From contig NC_081411.1 of the NCBI RefSeq assembly GCF_030272615.1, positions 212,839,744 to 212,903,743 on the forward strand: a DNA stretch of 64,000 nt. Reading direction: 5' to 3'. This DNA comes from Cryptomeria japonica (taxonomy: Eukaryota; Streptophyta; Pinopsida; Cupressales; Cupressaceae). The notes under the pieces are model-generated. The model worked only from the letters and a program-made list of their open reading frames with translations, was not told the origin of the DNA and searched no databases. Both the position numbers and the translations under genes were made by a program. This document shows, piece by piece, positions 1 to 12,930 of the stretch (the stretch's first letter is position 1; each line of letters begins with the position of its first letter).

Positions 1-363
1 GTAATACATCACTGTATATGATTTGTAAGGAAGTGAGCCTTCCGGGGCTGTAGCCCTTATTGTATTTGAGTAGTGAGCTCTAGGAAGTGTACCTAAATGC
101 ATGTGCATTCCCCAAATTGTAATATTGTTTTGATATTGGTCATAGTGGAATAATATTGTGGGTTCAAATCCCACCATGGTTTTTCCCATTTGGGTTTCCA
201 CGTAAAAATCTCGGTGTTATGATTTTGTGGTCGATTGTTTTATATTCCTGCATTTCAATTTCATGTTTATGCTTATGGTGGTTTAAAGTCAAAATAGAAA
301 TTTTAATAACTGGTAGATCATTGATTCACCCCCCCCCCCTCTCAGTGATCCTTGATTCCAACA
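1..363 (+). mobile_element. 3' part of a Sirevirus-like Copia LTR (truncated by window edge)
   Basis: The segment ends in a C-rich tract (GATTCACCCCC followed by CTCTCAGTG) and then TTCCAACA, the typical 3' end of Sirevirus-type Copia LTRs. The stretch at about 172-235 (GGTTTTTCCCATTTGGG, TTCCACGTAAA) resembles 2510-2560 in the LTR further downstream. The two are too diverged to be sure they are the LTRs of one insertion. No primer-binding site follows at 364, so the priming region is lost or deleted. The 5' part of this LTR lies outside the window. Confidence 0.6.
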
Positions 364-391
364 AAGTTGAGGATAAGTTCTGAAAGAGAGA

Positions 392-1187
392 ATGTCTGAG
401 CAGTCCGTTGAGGAAAAAGATTTGGAAATGCAAAATTTGTTGAATGAATGTATTAATGCATAAAAGAACTTATCAACATGTATTGAGGAATTGAGAGGTT
501 GTTGTTACAAGTGTGGGTTGTCGTTGCACCAAAAGATCGATTTGTCAATGCCCGATACAACCAGTAGACTTATAAAATCCATAAGAGGCTGTTAAACTAT
601 GTCACGAATCTCCGCAAGAGATGTTGGCCCACTACCAACAATCCCCCTCCCAACGTCACTCGTTGTGGCCTGCGTGATTCAAACTTGTGACCAAGCTCTG
701 ATACACTTGTTACAAGTGTGGGTTGTCGTTGCACCAAAAGATCGACCTGTTAATGCCCAATACAACCACTAGACTTATAGAATCCACATGAGGCTGTTAA
801 ACCATGTTGTGAATCTCCGTGAGGGATGCTGGCCCACTGCCAACAGTTGTATCTATCATGCTAGCAAAATCTACAAGTATTGTATCTCTTGGCTGGCAAC
901 TGCAGGAAAGCACAAAAGTAAGATTGATGCTATTGAAGATGAAATGACAAATCTAGGAAAGTCTTTTGATTTTCTAAGTGATAAGGACGGTGAGAAGAGG
1001 ATAAGAGTTAATTCTCTTCAAGTTGATCTCTTATTGTTGCAAAGGCAGAAAGAAGACTTTGTGAGCATGTTTTGGAAAGTTAAGGAGATTGTTGAAGCTA
1101 AGCTAGAGCATTTTTTAGCATTGCTTGAGAGTGCAGTCGAGTATGAGAAAAATCCATTTTCTCTGGATAATTTTTTTGAATTCAGTT
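392..1187 (+). pseudogene. small gag-like ORF of the Sirevirus-like element, split by a TRIM
   Basis: An ATG at 392 opens a frame that contains one stop (TAA near 462) and runs to 502. After the TRIM and its duplicated GTTGT are skipped, the same frame resumes at 851 and continues to a stop at 1187. The downstream half is lysine/glutamate/leucine-rich and coiled-coil-like, for example around DAIEDEMTNLGKS and VKEIVEAKLEH. No zinc knuckle, protease or polymerase motif is present. It looks like the remains of a structural protein from a non-autonomous element. That role is inferred from its position between Sirevirus-like LTRs, not from a recognised domain. Confidence 0.45.
503..845 (-). mobile_element. 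TRIM element T1 (343 bp) with 138-bp LTRs
   Basis: Two direct repeats (503-640 and 708-845) begin TGTTACAAGTG and end CCAACA. They flank a 67-bp internal segment. The insertion is bounded by a perfect GTTGT duplication at 498-502 and 846-850. On the minus strand the internal segment starts with TGTATCAGAGC, close to the plant initiator-Met primer-binding site TGGTATCAGAGC. It ends with the purine tract GGGAGGGGGAT, which serves as polypurine tract. There is no coding capacity. The size and layout match terminal-repeat retrotransposons in miniature. The two LTRs differ at several positions, so the insertion is not recent. Confidence 0.85.
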
Positions 1188-1507
1188 GATCTTTTAGTTA
1201 AGTGTATAAGTATTTCAGTAAGTATCAAACTGGCTACACATTCTTGGGAAGTTCTTCTTTTAGATCTAAAAGAAAAATACAAGTTTATATTTCCGAAGAA
1301 GAGCAGCTGAAAGTTCTGATGTGATATTTAAGTTTTGATATTTTTGGGTGTATATATCTGTTCTTTCTTTTCTTTTTCATCAAAGGCATCCTTTGTCCTT
1401 GATGTCAAAAGGGGGAGAAAAGAATATGGATTTGAGGAGTTGCATAAGGGGAGTTGTGCTCAGTTATGTTTTGAATATGTTTTTCCATCAATGACAAAGG
1501 GGGAGAT

Positions 1508-2711
1508 TGTTGGGGATTGTTAGAATTGTGTTAATAATGTTGTCATTGATGTCAAACTAACTATCTGGTTTTGACCAAACAATGTATGTGGTCTGAACAT
1601 TGGTCTGGATGTTATGGATGTTGTGAGTGTTATATGTGAGGATTGCATGTAATCAATATGTGCAGTTCAGTGTTGTGGATGATGAGTCTTGAGGTTTCTT
1701 GGAGTTCTCATTATCCTAGTGTTAGGAGTTCTCATTAATCTCGAAATCAGCTATGTGTCTCGATGTTAGCCACTTCGATAATTGTCAAAAGTATCTCTTT
1801 AAGTTTTATGTTATGGTTTTCTTGGTATGCATGTAATCTACATTTTGGAGATATTCAACTTGATTTTGTGATAATGGATCGGTATTCTTGGGACCGGATG
1901 ACCCTGCTCCATTCCAATAATCTCGGTGTATGCATTGGCAATCAGAGTATGTAAAGGAAGCTTGTATAAGTCTTGCAGAGGCCAACATGAGCATATTAAT
2001 AATGTGTTGGGATTAGGTGACACACGATTTTGTATTTGTGCTCTCTGATACACACACACACATATGTAGTAGCATAAGCAAGGAAATAGAGAAGAACAAG
2101 ACTAAGTGTTTGAAGGTGTGTGATGTTTGAAAGTTGGTAGCAAAGATAGCAATGTGTGAAGTGTGTGTTGCGAACAACAAAAGGATATAGTGTTGTAGTG
2201 GTGTAGTAGTCCTTTATTAGACATGTAGCAGGACAATTGTGCAGAGATCTCTAACTGAATTTTTTGTAAAGTTTGATATTTGTAATCTAAGATTAACCTT
2301 AGAAATGATCCCATGCATTTGGAGATGCTATCCCTTTTAGTTCAACCCTTTTACTTGCATTGAGCATTTCGACAGTTAGCCATCTCTTTATTGTATCTGT
2401 AGTGAGTAGTCCGACAATGAGCCATTTTTGTAATCTGGCAATGAGCCACCTCTCTTTGTAAACACAAATAAAACTAGTCATATTCTCTTGAGAGTTAACA
2501 CTCTCCGTGGTTTTTCCCATTGGGGTTTTCCACATATAAATTCTGATGTTTATCTTGTGGTTGTGTTCTTCATGATTAGTCTGCATTAATTGCTTTATTC
2601 CAATCAAGTTTGTTTGATATTAAAATGGAAGGTTATAATTGTGAAGAAAAGTTTTAATCTTTGGGAATACCGATTCACCCCCCCTCTCTCAGAATTCTAG
2701 TGCTTTCAACC
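1508..2711 (+). mobile_element. Sirevirus-like Copia LTR
   Basis: The LTR follows a polypurine tract (AAAGGGGGAGAT, 1498-1507) and starts TGTTGGGGATTG. It ends with the diagnostic GATTCACCCCCCC, CTCTCTCAG and GCTTTCAAC around 2665-2711. The upstream 1380-1507 holds two further GGGGGAGA purine runs, as is usual before the 3' LTR in Sireviruses. The 3' boundary is approximate because the final CA seems mutated and no target duplication could be confirmed. Confidence 0.55.
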
Positions 2712-5700
2712 TGATCAACATTATGACCTTATCAATACATATTTTCTATATGGTATACCTAGTTTATTGCTTCTATTCAAGTAATGTATTAAACATGCTT
2801 TAAATGAGATATGGTGGAATGCGCATGGTGTTAAAGGATCCTTTAGAAGAGATGCAAATAATACCCTTTCCTAGATATATTGTGGCAATGCAACAATATT
2901 ACTATTACCAATCCTCTAAGTATGAAGTGTTGTTGTAAAAAAGAAGGCACTTGCATGTAGGGTTTGACTCTGTTACTTGGGATAAGCATTGACATGAGGG
3001 TATATCCTAGTTCAAAAACTAGATTCTTAAACCTTAAAATCAGAAAACAAACACTTTTACTTCCTTTTAGGTGTTCAAGTTGTTCCATGTTCTCAAGGTG
3101 CTGGACAAGATAAATATTAAGGATTTAGATTTGAGATAAGATCCATTCAAATCTTAATATAAGTGTGAGAACATTCTACTCCAATTAGTATGCCAATGTG
3201 TAGAGATTAAACATTTTAGATGTTGAAGTTAGGGATACCCCTTATGTCTAGTAGAGCCTAAAGTGTAGAGGAGAACAAGCCATTGTCACCTATTTGTTGG
3301 CTACTGATACGAGAGTCTTGATAATTGAAGATAGCAACTTTATAGAGATAATCAAGTAATCAATTATGAAAACCAACATCCCCTTCCATAAATTTTGTGT
3401 GGTAGTCTCATCTAAAAAAATTTAGATTTCAAAATTTACAAGACACAATTGTTTAGTTTCTCATGCCTTTTTGTCTAGTTTTCATCAATCTTCATCAAAT
3501 ATGTTATAAGTTCTCTTTTATTGTAAAAAATATAACCATTATTTTTTTTAAAGGAGACATCCCATCTTCAAATTTCACATCTCATATCTAGTATCACTGA
3601 ATTTATTAGTATCCATATGAGAAGTAGAATCCATGGTTTATAATCCTTTCCTTAAATCTTCAAAACAACACAATTAAAAAGTTCCCACTAGCCAATTTTT
3701 TTATTTACTTTCTTATCATTTTTGGGCCTTGACCTTTTTAAGTAGGCCTTATTTTGTTGTGCTTTCCATTCTCATTTCACTTTCTACATTCTACTTCATA
3801 TTTCCCCACCTGAGGGCATTTTGGCTTCTCATTTTTTCTTGCTTGCCATATTTCCTTCTATGTTTGCTTACATATTCTTTTCTTCCATTCATGCCTTTAT
3901 CTTTTCCTTTTCCTTTATTCCTTTACTCGATTTGTTCTTTCACCTATTTTTTTCCTACTAGTTTCCTTATGCATCTTTATTTTCTTTTGTCCTTCATATT
4001 GTTACTGTGATGCATTATTTATGTTAGTCATGTTTGTTTACACACATTATGCCTATGGTACTTGCCATGACCTTATATCACAATATTATGGTTCTGAAGT
4101 TACCTATTAAGACTATTTTGCTTGCCATACTTATAGAATTACCTATACATCAGGGGCATTCTCTCTTCCTCCACACCATTTGCATTTTAGCCTACATGAG
4201 AGACATCATGCCTTCATTGCCACATCCTTTATATGGAAAGTATTGTGCCTTCCCCTAATTCTATTTATACCTTTATTACCTCACATTTTTTCTAGAGATA
4301 TCCTTCGTATATCGGTGGCTACATCCTTATATTTAGGGAATCATGCTTTCACATCTCTTGTAGAACTCTCCTTCCTACGTCGAGAACTATATCTTTATAT
4401 TTAAGGTGCCATGCTTTCTTAGCATCCTCTCATATTTGGGCATCCTCTCTCATCCTAGAAGCAGTTAATAAGTAATCAATATTATTATTTTTTAGTTTGG
4501 TGCACTAAAAGGAATGAAAAAGAACAATCATTCTACCACATTACTTGTTATCAACAAATCTTTACACAAGTTTTCTAGGGGTTGACCTAAGAGAACATGT
4601 ACCTTAGTGACATTGATAACTTTCTAATACCACCACTCTTTAAATCATAGTAAACAAAGGTGAATTTAGCAAATCAGAGAGTACAAGCACATATTATGAG
4701 AAATCAAATTCATGTGATGCAAGGATAGAACTATAGACACAAACAATACCTAGAGATATAGATTCACCCCAAGACAAAATATAGATTTGACACAACCTAC
4801 AAATAAGGAGGTAGCATTTCTAGAATGCAAATAACTTAGATTCTAATAATCTCCATCAATCATTCATCTTCTATAATTGAACTAAATATCCTTATCTATT
4901 AAATTAAATTTCTTAAAATAACACTTAGTTTATATTTGCATATACCCACCATAACCATCCACTATTAATATAGGTTAATTGTTACTTGTTTTGGATTAGC
5001 TTAAATTAAGCTTGATAAAAAAATATAATTCTTCACAATTTTTTTTTTTTTTTTTTGCTAAGAGGAATCAACAGGTTAGCCCAATGACTTGGAGTTTAAC
5101 TTTAGACAAAGCAAGCCCCCTCATAACCCCTTAGATTGATGAAATTGTGTCTAAATAAGCTCACCACTAGATAAATTGAGGTGGAGAGAATCAAGCTTGA
5201 AACCTACATGGAATAAACCCAAAGCCCTTAGCCAACTACACTACCCATTCGAGACCTACATGGGTTAAGCTTATTTTCCTTTACATTTTCATGTCAACTA
5301 TTTCCTAACTTTTATAAGCTGATATAAACTTTACTTAAAATGCCAACTGTTGTAAAAGCAAAAAATATTAATGAAATGAGAAAGTCCCTTAAAACGATCA
5401 AAGATGCTAGAAAATGACAAACAAGATAAGGGAAGGGCCTACTACAAGTCAAATGAGACTAAGGGTAGGTTCCCATTAGGGAGCAGTAGGAGGTCTCATG
5501 AAACAAAAAACAAAAATGTGACAATATTAAATAGATCTTTTCTTCAATAATAAAAGCCCCCATTTTTTAGTTAAAACTTTAACCTCATCTTACCATGCTA
5601 CTCCTTAAGTGTATTAAATTTAAGCAATTGTAGGGAAAGTTAGGAAATGAAAATAGGCCATAACAAAAAAGGGAGGGCTAAAAATAACTAGCAATTCCTT

Positions 5701-6342
5701 ATTGGAAAAAATGCCAGGTGTCTTCATAAATTTTTTTCCTCTTTTATTTGCCACCAAAATTTCCCCACTTTCATTTACCACCAAATTTTTCTTCCAAATT
5801 TTATGTGAAAAAATTAAATTAAAAAAAAAAATTAAGATGACTGCATAAAAAATTAAGCATCAAAATTAGGAGTTGCATGGACCACTAGCTCCACAAATTA
5901 CTCCTAAAAATTAAGCAATGACTACTTGCCAAAATAAGCCAAGCAACTGGCTGAGGTCTTGCTCTAGATGGGTGCAATTAGACTGGGTTTAAAAATTACC
6001 TCAAGAGATTACACATTTTTTACCACTTGTCAATCATATGAAATTTTTATATTTCTATTCATTATTATTTTTAATTATTTTATATTTATTTACTCTAATT
6101 CATTAAATATACTAAATAATAAAATTCAAGAAACCATAATTTTTCATAAATTTAATAGATTAAAACTTTTAAGCTTAAACTACATTATAGAACACCCAAT
6201 TTTTTTTTAAAAAGCCCTCCACACCCTAATTCGTATAGAATAGCTAAATACCACTCAATAGCATATTTTTTCATAGAATCTTACATACAAAGCATTACAA
6301 AATAAGTCAAGCGAATCGCAATAACTAATCAACACTTATGAT
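2712..6342. other. AT-rich intergenic DNA, no recognised feature
   Basis: There is no convincing gene or element end here. The short open frames at 3729-4404 are T-rich and would encode strongly hydrophobic, low-complexity peptides. I treat them as chance frames. There is a poly-T run near 5039-5056 and several A/T homopolymers between 5400 and 6200. These may be tails of old retroelements, but I cannot assign them. Confidence 0.5.
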
Positions 6343-9280
6343 ATGGAGCAATCCCTGTTTCAGCATCTACCAAAGCTGGTGAGAGCAAAAACCCAGGATT
6401 CAATTGAACTCATTCTGAGGTCTCTATGGAGGACCCGCAAATCTGGACTCGATGCAGCCGAGAAAGCCCATTTGCAAGACCTCCTCCAACTTCCTTCGCA
6501 CGAAGAATTAGACCCTGTAAGTTCGCATTATAGTGCTTCGCATTCTTTAAAATCTGTAAATTTAAGTCATGCATGGATACACACCATAATCGTTGTACCA
6601 CAATCTAATCATATGTCTACTGGAGCCACAGGGAGCCTTTTGGCAGTGGGTATATTTTGTGCTATGAGTGTCCCTCACTAGCATACACAACAACCTGTAG
6701 GAGTACTCGTGCTACAGAATTACTTTTAAACTTGGATATAAGCGGATATGATCCAGCTGAAATTATCAAGTTCTCATTTTTTCTTATAATTCAGTAGATT
6801 GTGCAAAATAAAAGTTGATGTCAATGATAATGACAATGGGAGATACTAATGTCACCTTTGAGCTAGTGCTCAATCGGGTAGGACATCCCTCTTGACGGAG
6901 AGGCGAGACCTTTGGGATTTTACTGTTTGTAGGGCTAGGGTGTTCATATTGTGACTAGGTAGAATCCCAGGTCACTCAGATTGCGTGACTCCACTGGCCA
7001 GTGTATATACCAAATTGTATAATTTCCTTGCAGCTGAGCCTGAAATTCAGAGTCCTTATAAACATGGGCTAGCAACTGAGAATATCTATCAGTGCTATGA
7101 AATAATTAAATTTGATATATGTTAAAGAACTACTTCGATGCATGTAGTCATAGAAAATAATTTTTTTGAAGTTATTTTTGATTCCCATAATTCCATGGTA
7201 AATTCTACAAAGTAAGATCGCTATGGAAATTTGTTCCTAACATTAGAAAGAAGAAGACGGATTAAGAAAAATGATGGTTATCTTCAAAATATTGTATTTC
7301 AGAGTTGAAAGATAGCTGGAGAGTGGAAGCCAAGGCAATTTCTATGATCAGCAGCCTTTTTTGTATTTAATAAAACAAACAATCTTGTTGACAAGTATTT
7401 TCTTTGAAACATTCATGTTTTTAATATCATGTATAAACCATCAGGTTTATTAATAGCTAGCATATGCTGAGGAAAATAAGGCAAAATTGAAGAATGTACA
7501 GGGGAGAAAGGGAAAATCTCAGTCTGAAAAATGACTGTAATGAATAGAAAATCTAGAGCCAAAGCAGTTTACATCATGTGTTACTACATTTTGTTAAGGA
7601 TATACTGTTCACAGCCCTTTGTGGTCAAGGCCTCTTTTAAACATTTTTTTGATTGCCAAAATGAGGGTTAAATGGGCTGGCGGCTTTCGATTTTAATTGC
7701 AAAGAAGAGGATGAGTTTGAACCTCTTGAAATCAAGGGATATGAGGTTGCATCAAGCAACCAAAAGATATTATCCAGATGTTGAAAAAGCTTTGTCCATG
7801 CTGCAAAATCAGATGAGGTGATTAGAAAACTAAATGGAACATTTGGATAACATCTAAATGTAACCTCACAGATAATTTCAGAAAATGGTTTCACGAGAAA
7901 GAAGTTACTTATATGAGTCCAAAATTAAGATTAATTTATATGGCATCATTTTAACTTTGTAAGGTGATCTGAAAATTTATCTTAAAATAGACCACTTACG
8001 TAATTCTTGGGCTTGTTGAATTTTGCCAAGTGGCCTATTTATAGTTTATACTATTATTTTGTAGTTTGATAGACACGTTAATGCTGACTTAATTGAGGAA
8101 ATTAGTGATTTTTACTTGCTACTGATTGATGCTCATCATCAATTAGAAGAATGCTAAAAATTTGATAGAAGATCTCGGTTGCTACTTTTGGCTTTGAGAG
8201 AGTCAAGGCTAAAACAGACTTCATTTTTTGCATCATTAAGCTCGTTAAGTTCCCTTGAGATTATAAATTCTCTCTTTTGGTTCTGCGTATATACATCCAA
8301 TATCAAACCTTGATTGTTTCTCCATCGTACAAAGGGAAATCAGACAAAGAATTGCAAAACCAAATTGTTTCCATTATGTGATGATTGATGACTAGCATGG
8401 ACTAAATAATTTTTCTTAAGGTCGGTTTACTTTGGAGTTAGTAAATGTAAATGAACACAAGTTGTTGTCAGCATATCTATTTCTGCACTCATTATTTTGG
8501 TTGGATGGTGATATCTACTTCATACAGATTGTAGCATGCCTGCGAATGTTGATTCGGAAGTGTATTCATGAGAACCTTGGTGAAGAGGAACTCCAAAAGC
8601 TGTTCCCCCCTGAGTTTCCCCTTGATTTGCAGAGTTTGCTTGTGCTATTATTAAAGAAGCTTCAGATTGAGTGGGGAGAGGATATGGCTAAAGATCAAGT
8701 AAGTCATTTCTTCCCTCTGATTTGCTCTGGTCTTTAATATGCTCATGAGAACTGATGGGAGATTTTCTGTTTTTCTTACTGGTAGTTTGTTATGTAAGAA
8801 AACCATCTTTGAGTTTAGTTTCTTTACTAGTCACTATGCAGATAAATGAAAGGGAGCCTTGGTGACAGTCTCTAGGATGCTATTTTCCATGCACATGTTC
8901 ATTTCTACAGTAGTTGTTATTTGTGTCATGCATATAAACGGTTCATTGATCTAGAATTCTTCCTTTTTTGTTTTCCCTATATGACATAATCACTGATAAA
9001 ATTTTATTTGCGGTGATTGATTGATATTCAGCTTGAATGGCCACGGACAAGGGTAGTCTATCAGGTTAAAGTTGGTCCAACAGTGCCTCAAACCTCACCT
9101 GCGAACATGGTACCTCCAGTATGGCCCCGCCTGGAAGACAACAGACGTCCCTTCAACCGCTGTGAACTTGGGGTTCCTTTGGGAATGCCCTCTGGAAATT
9201 TGAATTCTTCAAGATTGGTTCCCCAACAGCCACCGCAAGATGACATCAATGGAGATAGCTCTCTGGTATTGATTCAGTAA
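6343..9280 (+). CDS. host gene, three visible exons; possible COMM-domain-like protein
   Basis: Three open segments join in phase 0 at good splice signals. Exon 1 (6343-6516, ATG to CCT|GTAAGT) encodes a helical N-terminus beginning MEQSLFQHLPKLVRAKT. Exon 2 (8528-8698, after ACAG, before GTAAGT) begins IVACLRMLIRKC and contains ELQKLFPPEFPLDLQSLL. Exon 3 (9032-9265 or 9280, after TTCAG) begins LEWPRTRVVYQVKVGP and is proline-rich at its end. It either stops at TAA 9278-9280 or splices at CTG|GTATTG. Introns are about 2.0 kb and 0.33 kb. The order 'LFPxxF...L..LL...', then a short W-containing strand, recalls COMMD9-type proteins. That match is from memory and is weak. Codon composition and clean splice sites differ from the surrounding repeats, supporting a real gene. 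A downstream exon may be missing or lie beyond the retrotransposon cluster starting at 10692. Confidence 0.6.
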
Positions 9281-9979
9281 TCTCTCATATTCTTACCCTG
9301 CCTCCAGATTGATGCTATTTGTTAAGTAATCACAGTAAGCGAGGTGTACAATATGCCAAATAAGGATGGTGGAAAACATGGATTTATGTGATTGTTTCTT
9401 AAGCTAGACTTTGATGTTTAACCAAACTTTGAATTAAAGTTTTAAAATGAGATTATGTAAATGTGTACATTTTAAGCATAAATGCATTTGGAAGCATTGA
9501 TGATATTCAAATCAGCTTAATGGAACTGAATCTACACTATGCATTTTTTAACATGAATTTAACTTACCTGGTATTGCATCAAATTTCCATGCTGTAATGT
9601 CCCTTTTTGGAATTTAACCAAATTTAGTCCTAAATCAGTAATTCCAACTTAAGATGAGAATTGCATTATATATTGATATAAACTTACAATAAAATTGCCA
9701 ACTATAGTGGCTTGCCACTTTTGCTTAAAAAAAATAAAAAAATTGCCAACTATAAGGTATCTTTTGGGATTTTTCTGATTTAGGCCTGCACACACCATTA
9801 GTCACTAGAAACTCATATTAGGACATTAAAACAATATATATTCATCATTAATATCTAATTTAATACAACATGTATATAATTACTACTTTGATCAAGGTGT
9901 ATTCCTATAATCAATTGTACTAGGAATTCATTGGGAATATTTGCAAACTGCAATCTCAAGGATAGTTGTCCTTATATTG
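9281..9979. other. intron or intergenic DNA, no assigned feature
   Basis: AT-rich sequence without an ORF. TGTAATGTCCC at 9594 resembles the start of Ty3-type LTRs such as N downstream, but no matching end or target duplication was found, so no element is called. Confidence 0.4.
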
Positions 9980-10370
9980 CGAGAGCATGGGTGGATTTCC
10001 CGTCCATCCATCTTGGGGTGGCATACTTGAGAAGGCCCTCAAGCCCAGGGGCATGATTGGATTTCTGATCCTCAATACCCCCTAGCCTACAAACATGGTA
10101 GGATTTCAGGTCCGCACCATCTCTTAGTCCACCTTGGAGGTTGGTCGTCTTCCTCGACCAAGCCTAGGGGCATGATAGGATTTCAAGTCCTCAACACCCC
10201 CTAGCCCATGAGCATGGCAAGATCTCTAGTCCATCCATCTCAAAGTGGCATATTGGATAAGACCCCTCAAGCCCAGGGCATGACTGAATTTTTGGTCCTC
10301 AACACTCCCTGTCCCACGAGCATGGTAGAAGTCCATCTGTCTCGGGGTGGCATGCTTGACATCTCATGAA
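9980..10370. repeat. degenerate ~110-120-bp tandem repeat
   Basis: The motif AAGCCCAGGGGCATGAT, followed by GATTTCTGATCCTCAA and a CCCCCTAGCC-like tract, recurs starting at 10041, 10160 and 10269. A partner motif (GTCCATCCATCT, GGGGTGGCAT) occurs near 10003, 10230 and 10335. Units are diverged and partly rearranged. No coding potential is seen. Confidence 0.65.
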
Positions 10371-12315
10371 TTTGGGATTGCTGCTTTGCTTGTGTTTAAG
10401 GATAATTAATTTTAACCAAGGGAATTGCTGACCAATATGATAAATAACTATTCCTTTTCTATGTAAGCATTGTCCTTTATTCGATACTTTTAATGACGAT
10501 AAGGTAGCGATTTGGGAATAAACTGTTATGTTTTATATTTTATGGCAGAGGCATTACACATGCAATGGAAATAGTTGATATTGTGGAAAGGATAGAGAGA
10601 TGGGTGCAAGTTTCTATCTCAAGTGGATGAGAGCCTTCCATACTAGTATCATTGAGAACTTGTCATTTTGGACTCATACATTGAGTGTATGTGTAATGTT
10701 CCCTACTAAGAGGCTACATGTTTCCCAATGAATTAACACACATTACTATACATTATTATGCTTCAATTCATATTTCTTAAACTATTACACAGATTAGTAG
10801 TCATAAGTTATAACACATTCAACATTCAATACAGTAAATCCTATCTTAGCTTCTTTCCTAATCCTAATGAGGGATGGGGATTTACTGTCATAGGGCGCTG
10901 ACACCAACTACAAAGAGGCTCCTCAAGACCCAGGACTACGTCACTGCCCATCTTGGGCTCACCATCACTTGTGATGGGCTTACTTGCCTTTCCCTACACA
11001 CACCAACCTATCCCCTCATAGGATTTAGTAGGTGAATTAAGACTAGGCCACTAATATAATAAACTGTCATGTATTATGAATGTATATGAAATTAAGTATG
11101 ACTGTCATACATATTGCAGTTTATCTTATTATCATTATTAAATTCTGCGTAAGAACATTATCAGACTTCATATATTAAGCGCACATATTAAGCACATCCC
11201 CATGCATACCACCAAGAACAAGGATGTTACTGCCTGCAACTTAATAACAGTTCTGATGTGATTTGATTGATGGTGATGTCACTGGATGCTTTTGATTCCT
11301 TTCCTTTATATCTCTCAATGTGAGGGAGAGGTCACACCTCTTCATCATGTATGCCCTTTGGCAAGAGAGACACCCTTTCACCATTAGCTCCCTTTGAAAG
11401 AGTGCAACTCTTCATTATTTCTGCCCTTTGAAAGGGACACAACCTTTCACAATCAGATCTACACTTCTTATTTAAATCAGATCTGCACTTCTGATTTCCA
11501 AATTATCCCCCCTCAATTGAGGTTCTTGTTGTGACCTAATCACACATCCCCCCATTCCAAATGGGGACCCCTACCTTTTAGGTCCTCTTGGTCTTTTGGT
11601 TTTTGGTTTGTTGTGCTTTTTCGTGGTAATCCTTTCGGTCTCCCTAGTCTACAAGTGTTTTGATGAATTTTGATCAAGTCTGCGAGTCGTTTGAGCAAAT
11701 TTGACTAAGTCTAGAACTCGTTTGATCCATTTTAGGGTTTCACCCTCCAGACTTAGATTTGAGGTCTTTTCCTTAGGGTTTTGGAAAAACTGAACGTTGC
11801 AATGAAATCCACATCCTTCAAGGAAACTACCAGTGAAATTGAGCGAATTTTGAGCACCTTTCTATTTTTAGAAAGTTCCTATTTTTTAGGGTATTTCATT
11901 GCCTCCTGGATTGTCTTTATTTTGCCAAAAATCAAACTTACTATTTTTAGCAGTTTTCTATTTTTAGTAAGTGTTATCCTGTCCTGATTTGCCTTGATTT
12001 TGATGTTTTGAAGTACTTACTATTTTTAGTAAGTTTATTTTGGGCAGGTCCTTCACAGGTAGGGGTCTCGACACTGAAGTCTGAGCATTCCTGAATATTT
12101 GTCTAAATTCGGAAAGTTGAAAAAGCAGGCTACTGATCAAGAAATGGCTAAGTATGGCATTCATTTTAGAAGTGGAAAGACATTGAAAAATCTTCCAAGG
12201 CAAACAAATCACTTCAATCCAAATGTGGAGTCCCGAATCTAGAATGTGATCGAAAAATGACTGTCTGGATAGAAGCCAAGCAAGAATTTTTCACCAAAGA
12301 AATGCATCCTAAGGA

Positions 12316-12930
12316 AGGTGGGTGCCAAAACAAGGTCTTGGAGGAATTTTCCTTCCAAGACCAAAATCCTGCACATGGTCTAAATGGTGCCCATGTATGA
12401 GGTAGGGTGCCAAATTGGGGTTGTCAACACATTTTCCTACACCACTACGAATTAGGGCCCAAGTGTGAGGAAGAGTGCTAGAATGGGGGTGTGGAGGAAT
12501 TTTTCTCCACACCTAAAATTCCTGCATCACATGCTTTTGGTGCTTTGGTCAGGGAATGGGTGCCAAATTGAGGGTTTGGAGTAAAATTCCACCATGACCA
12601 AAAATCTTGTTGCATGTGTTTTCAGTGCCCAAGTCAGGTAAGGGAGCGCCAGAATGGAGGCAGGAAGGAAAAGCAACTAAAAGTAAAATTCCTCCAGGAC
12701 ATCAAATCCATGCCTAGGTTAAGAAAGGGGTGCCAAAATATAGGTATGGAGGAATAATTCCAAAGACAAAAAAGTGCTCCATAGGGTCAAGATAGCTCTC
12801 TAGCATGGTGTAATTGGCGCCTAAGACAAGAAATACATGTTGAAGCAAGGGTAAGGAAGAAATTCCTTTCCAGATGAAGATTTTCCTCCACAAGGTCAAT
12901 TCCACGCCCCAGGAAGAAGTTGGAAGAGGG
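12316..12930 (+). repeat. ~85-bp tandem array with hairpin cores in H
   Basis: The core GGTGCCAAAxTxGGGGTxTGGAGGAA starts at 12321, 12406, 12474, 12559, 12645, 12729 and 12816, giving spacings of 85, 68, 85, 86, 84 and 87 bp. Several cores are inverted repeats: CTTGG...CCAAG at 12337-12359, and TGTGGAG...CTCCACA near 12490-12512. The array lies upstream of the TATA box, in the place where E and F carry their 166-bp hairpin array, yet the core sequence is different. Confidence 0.75.

Noticed and set aside
1806-2607. Minus-strand ORFs inside the Sirevirus-like LTR
   Set aside because: LTR sequence, no domain, no conservation expected.
3729-4404. Several overlapping hydrophobic ORFs of 74-93 codons
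   Set aside because: T-rich low-complexity sequence produces Phe/Leu/Ser-rich frames by chance; there is no homology, splice context or codon bias.
6850-7010. Possible tRNA-derived SINE in intron 1 of the host gene
   Set aside because: GCTCAATCGGGTAGGAC resembles an A box, but no good B box, tail or target duplication was found.
9594-9830. TGTAATGTCCC start and GGACATTAAAA, as if a small LTR
   Set aside because: No target duplication and the end is not TTACA; too little to call an element.
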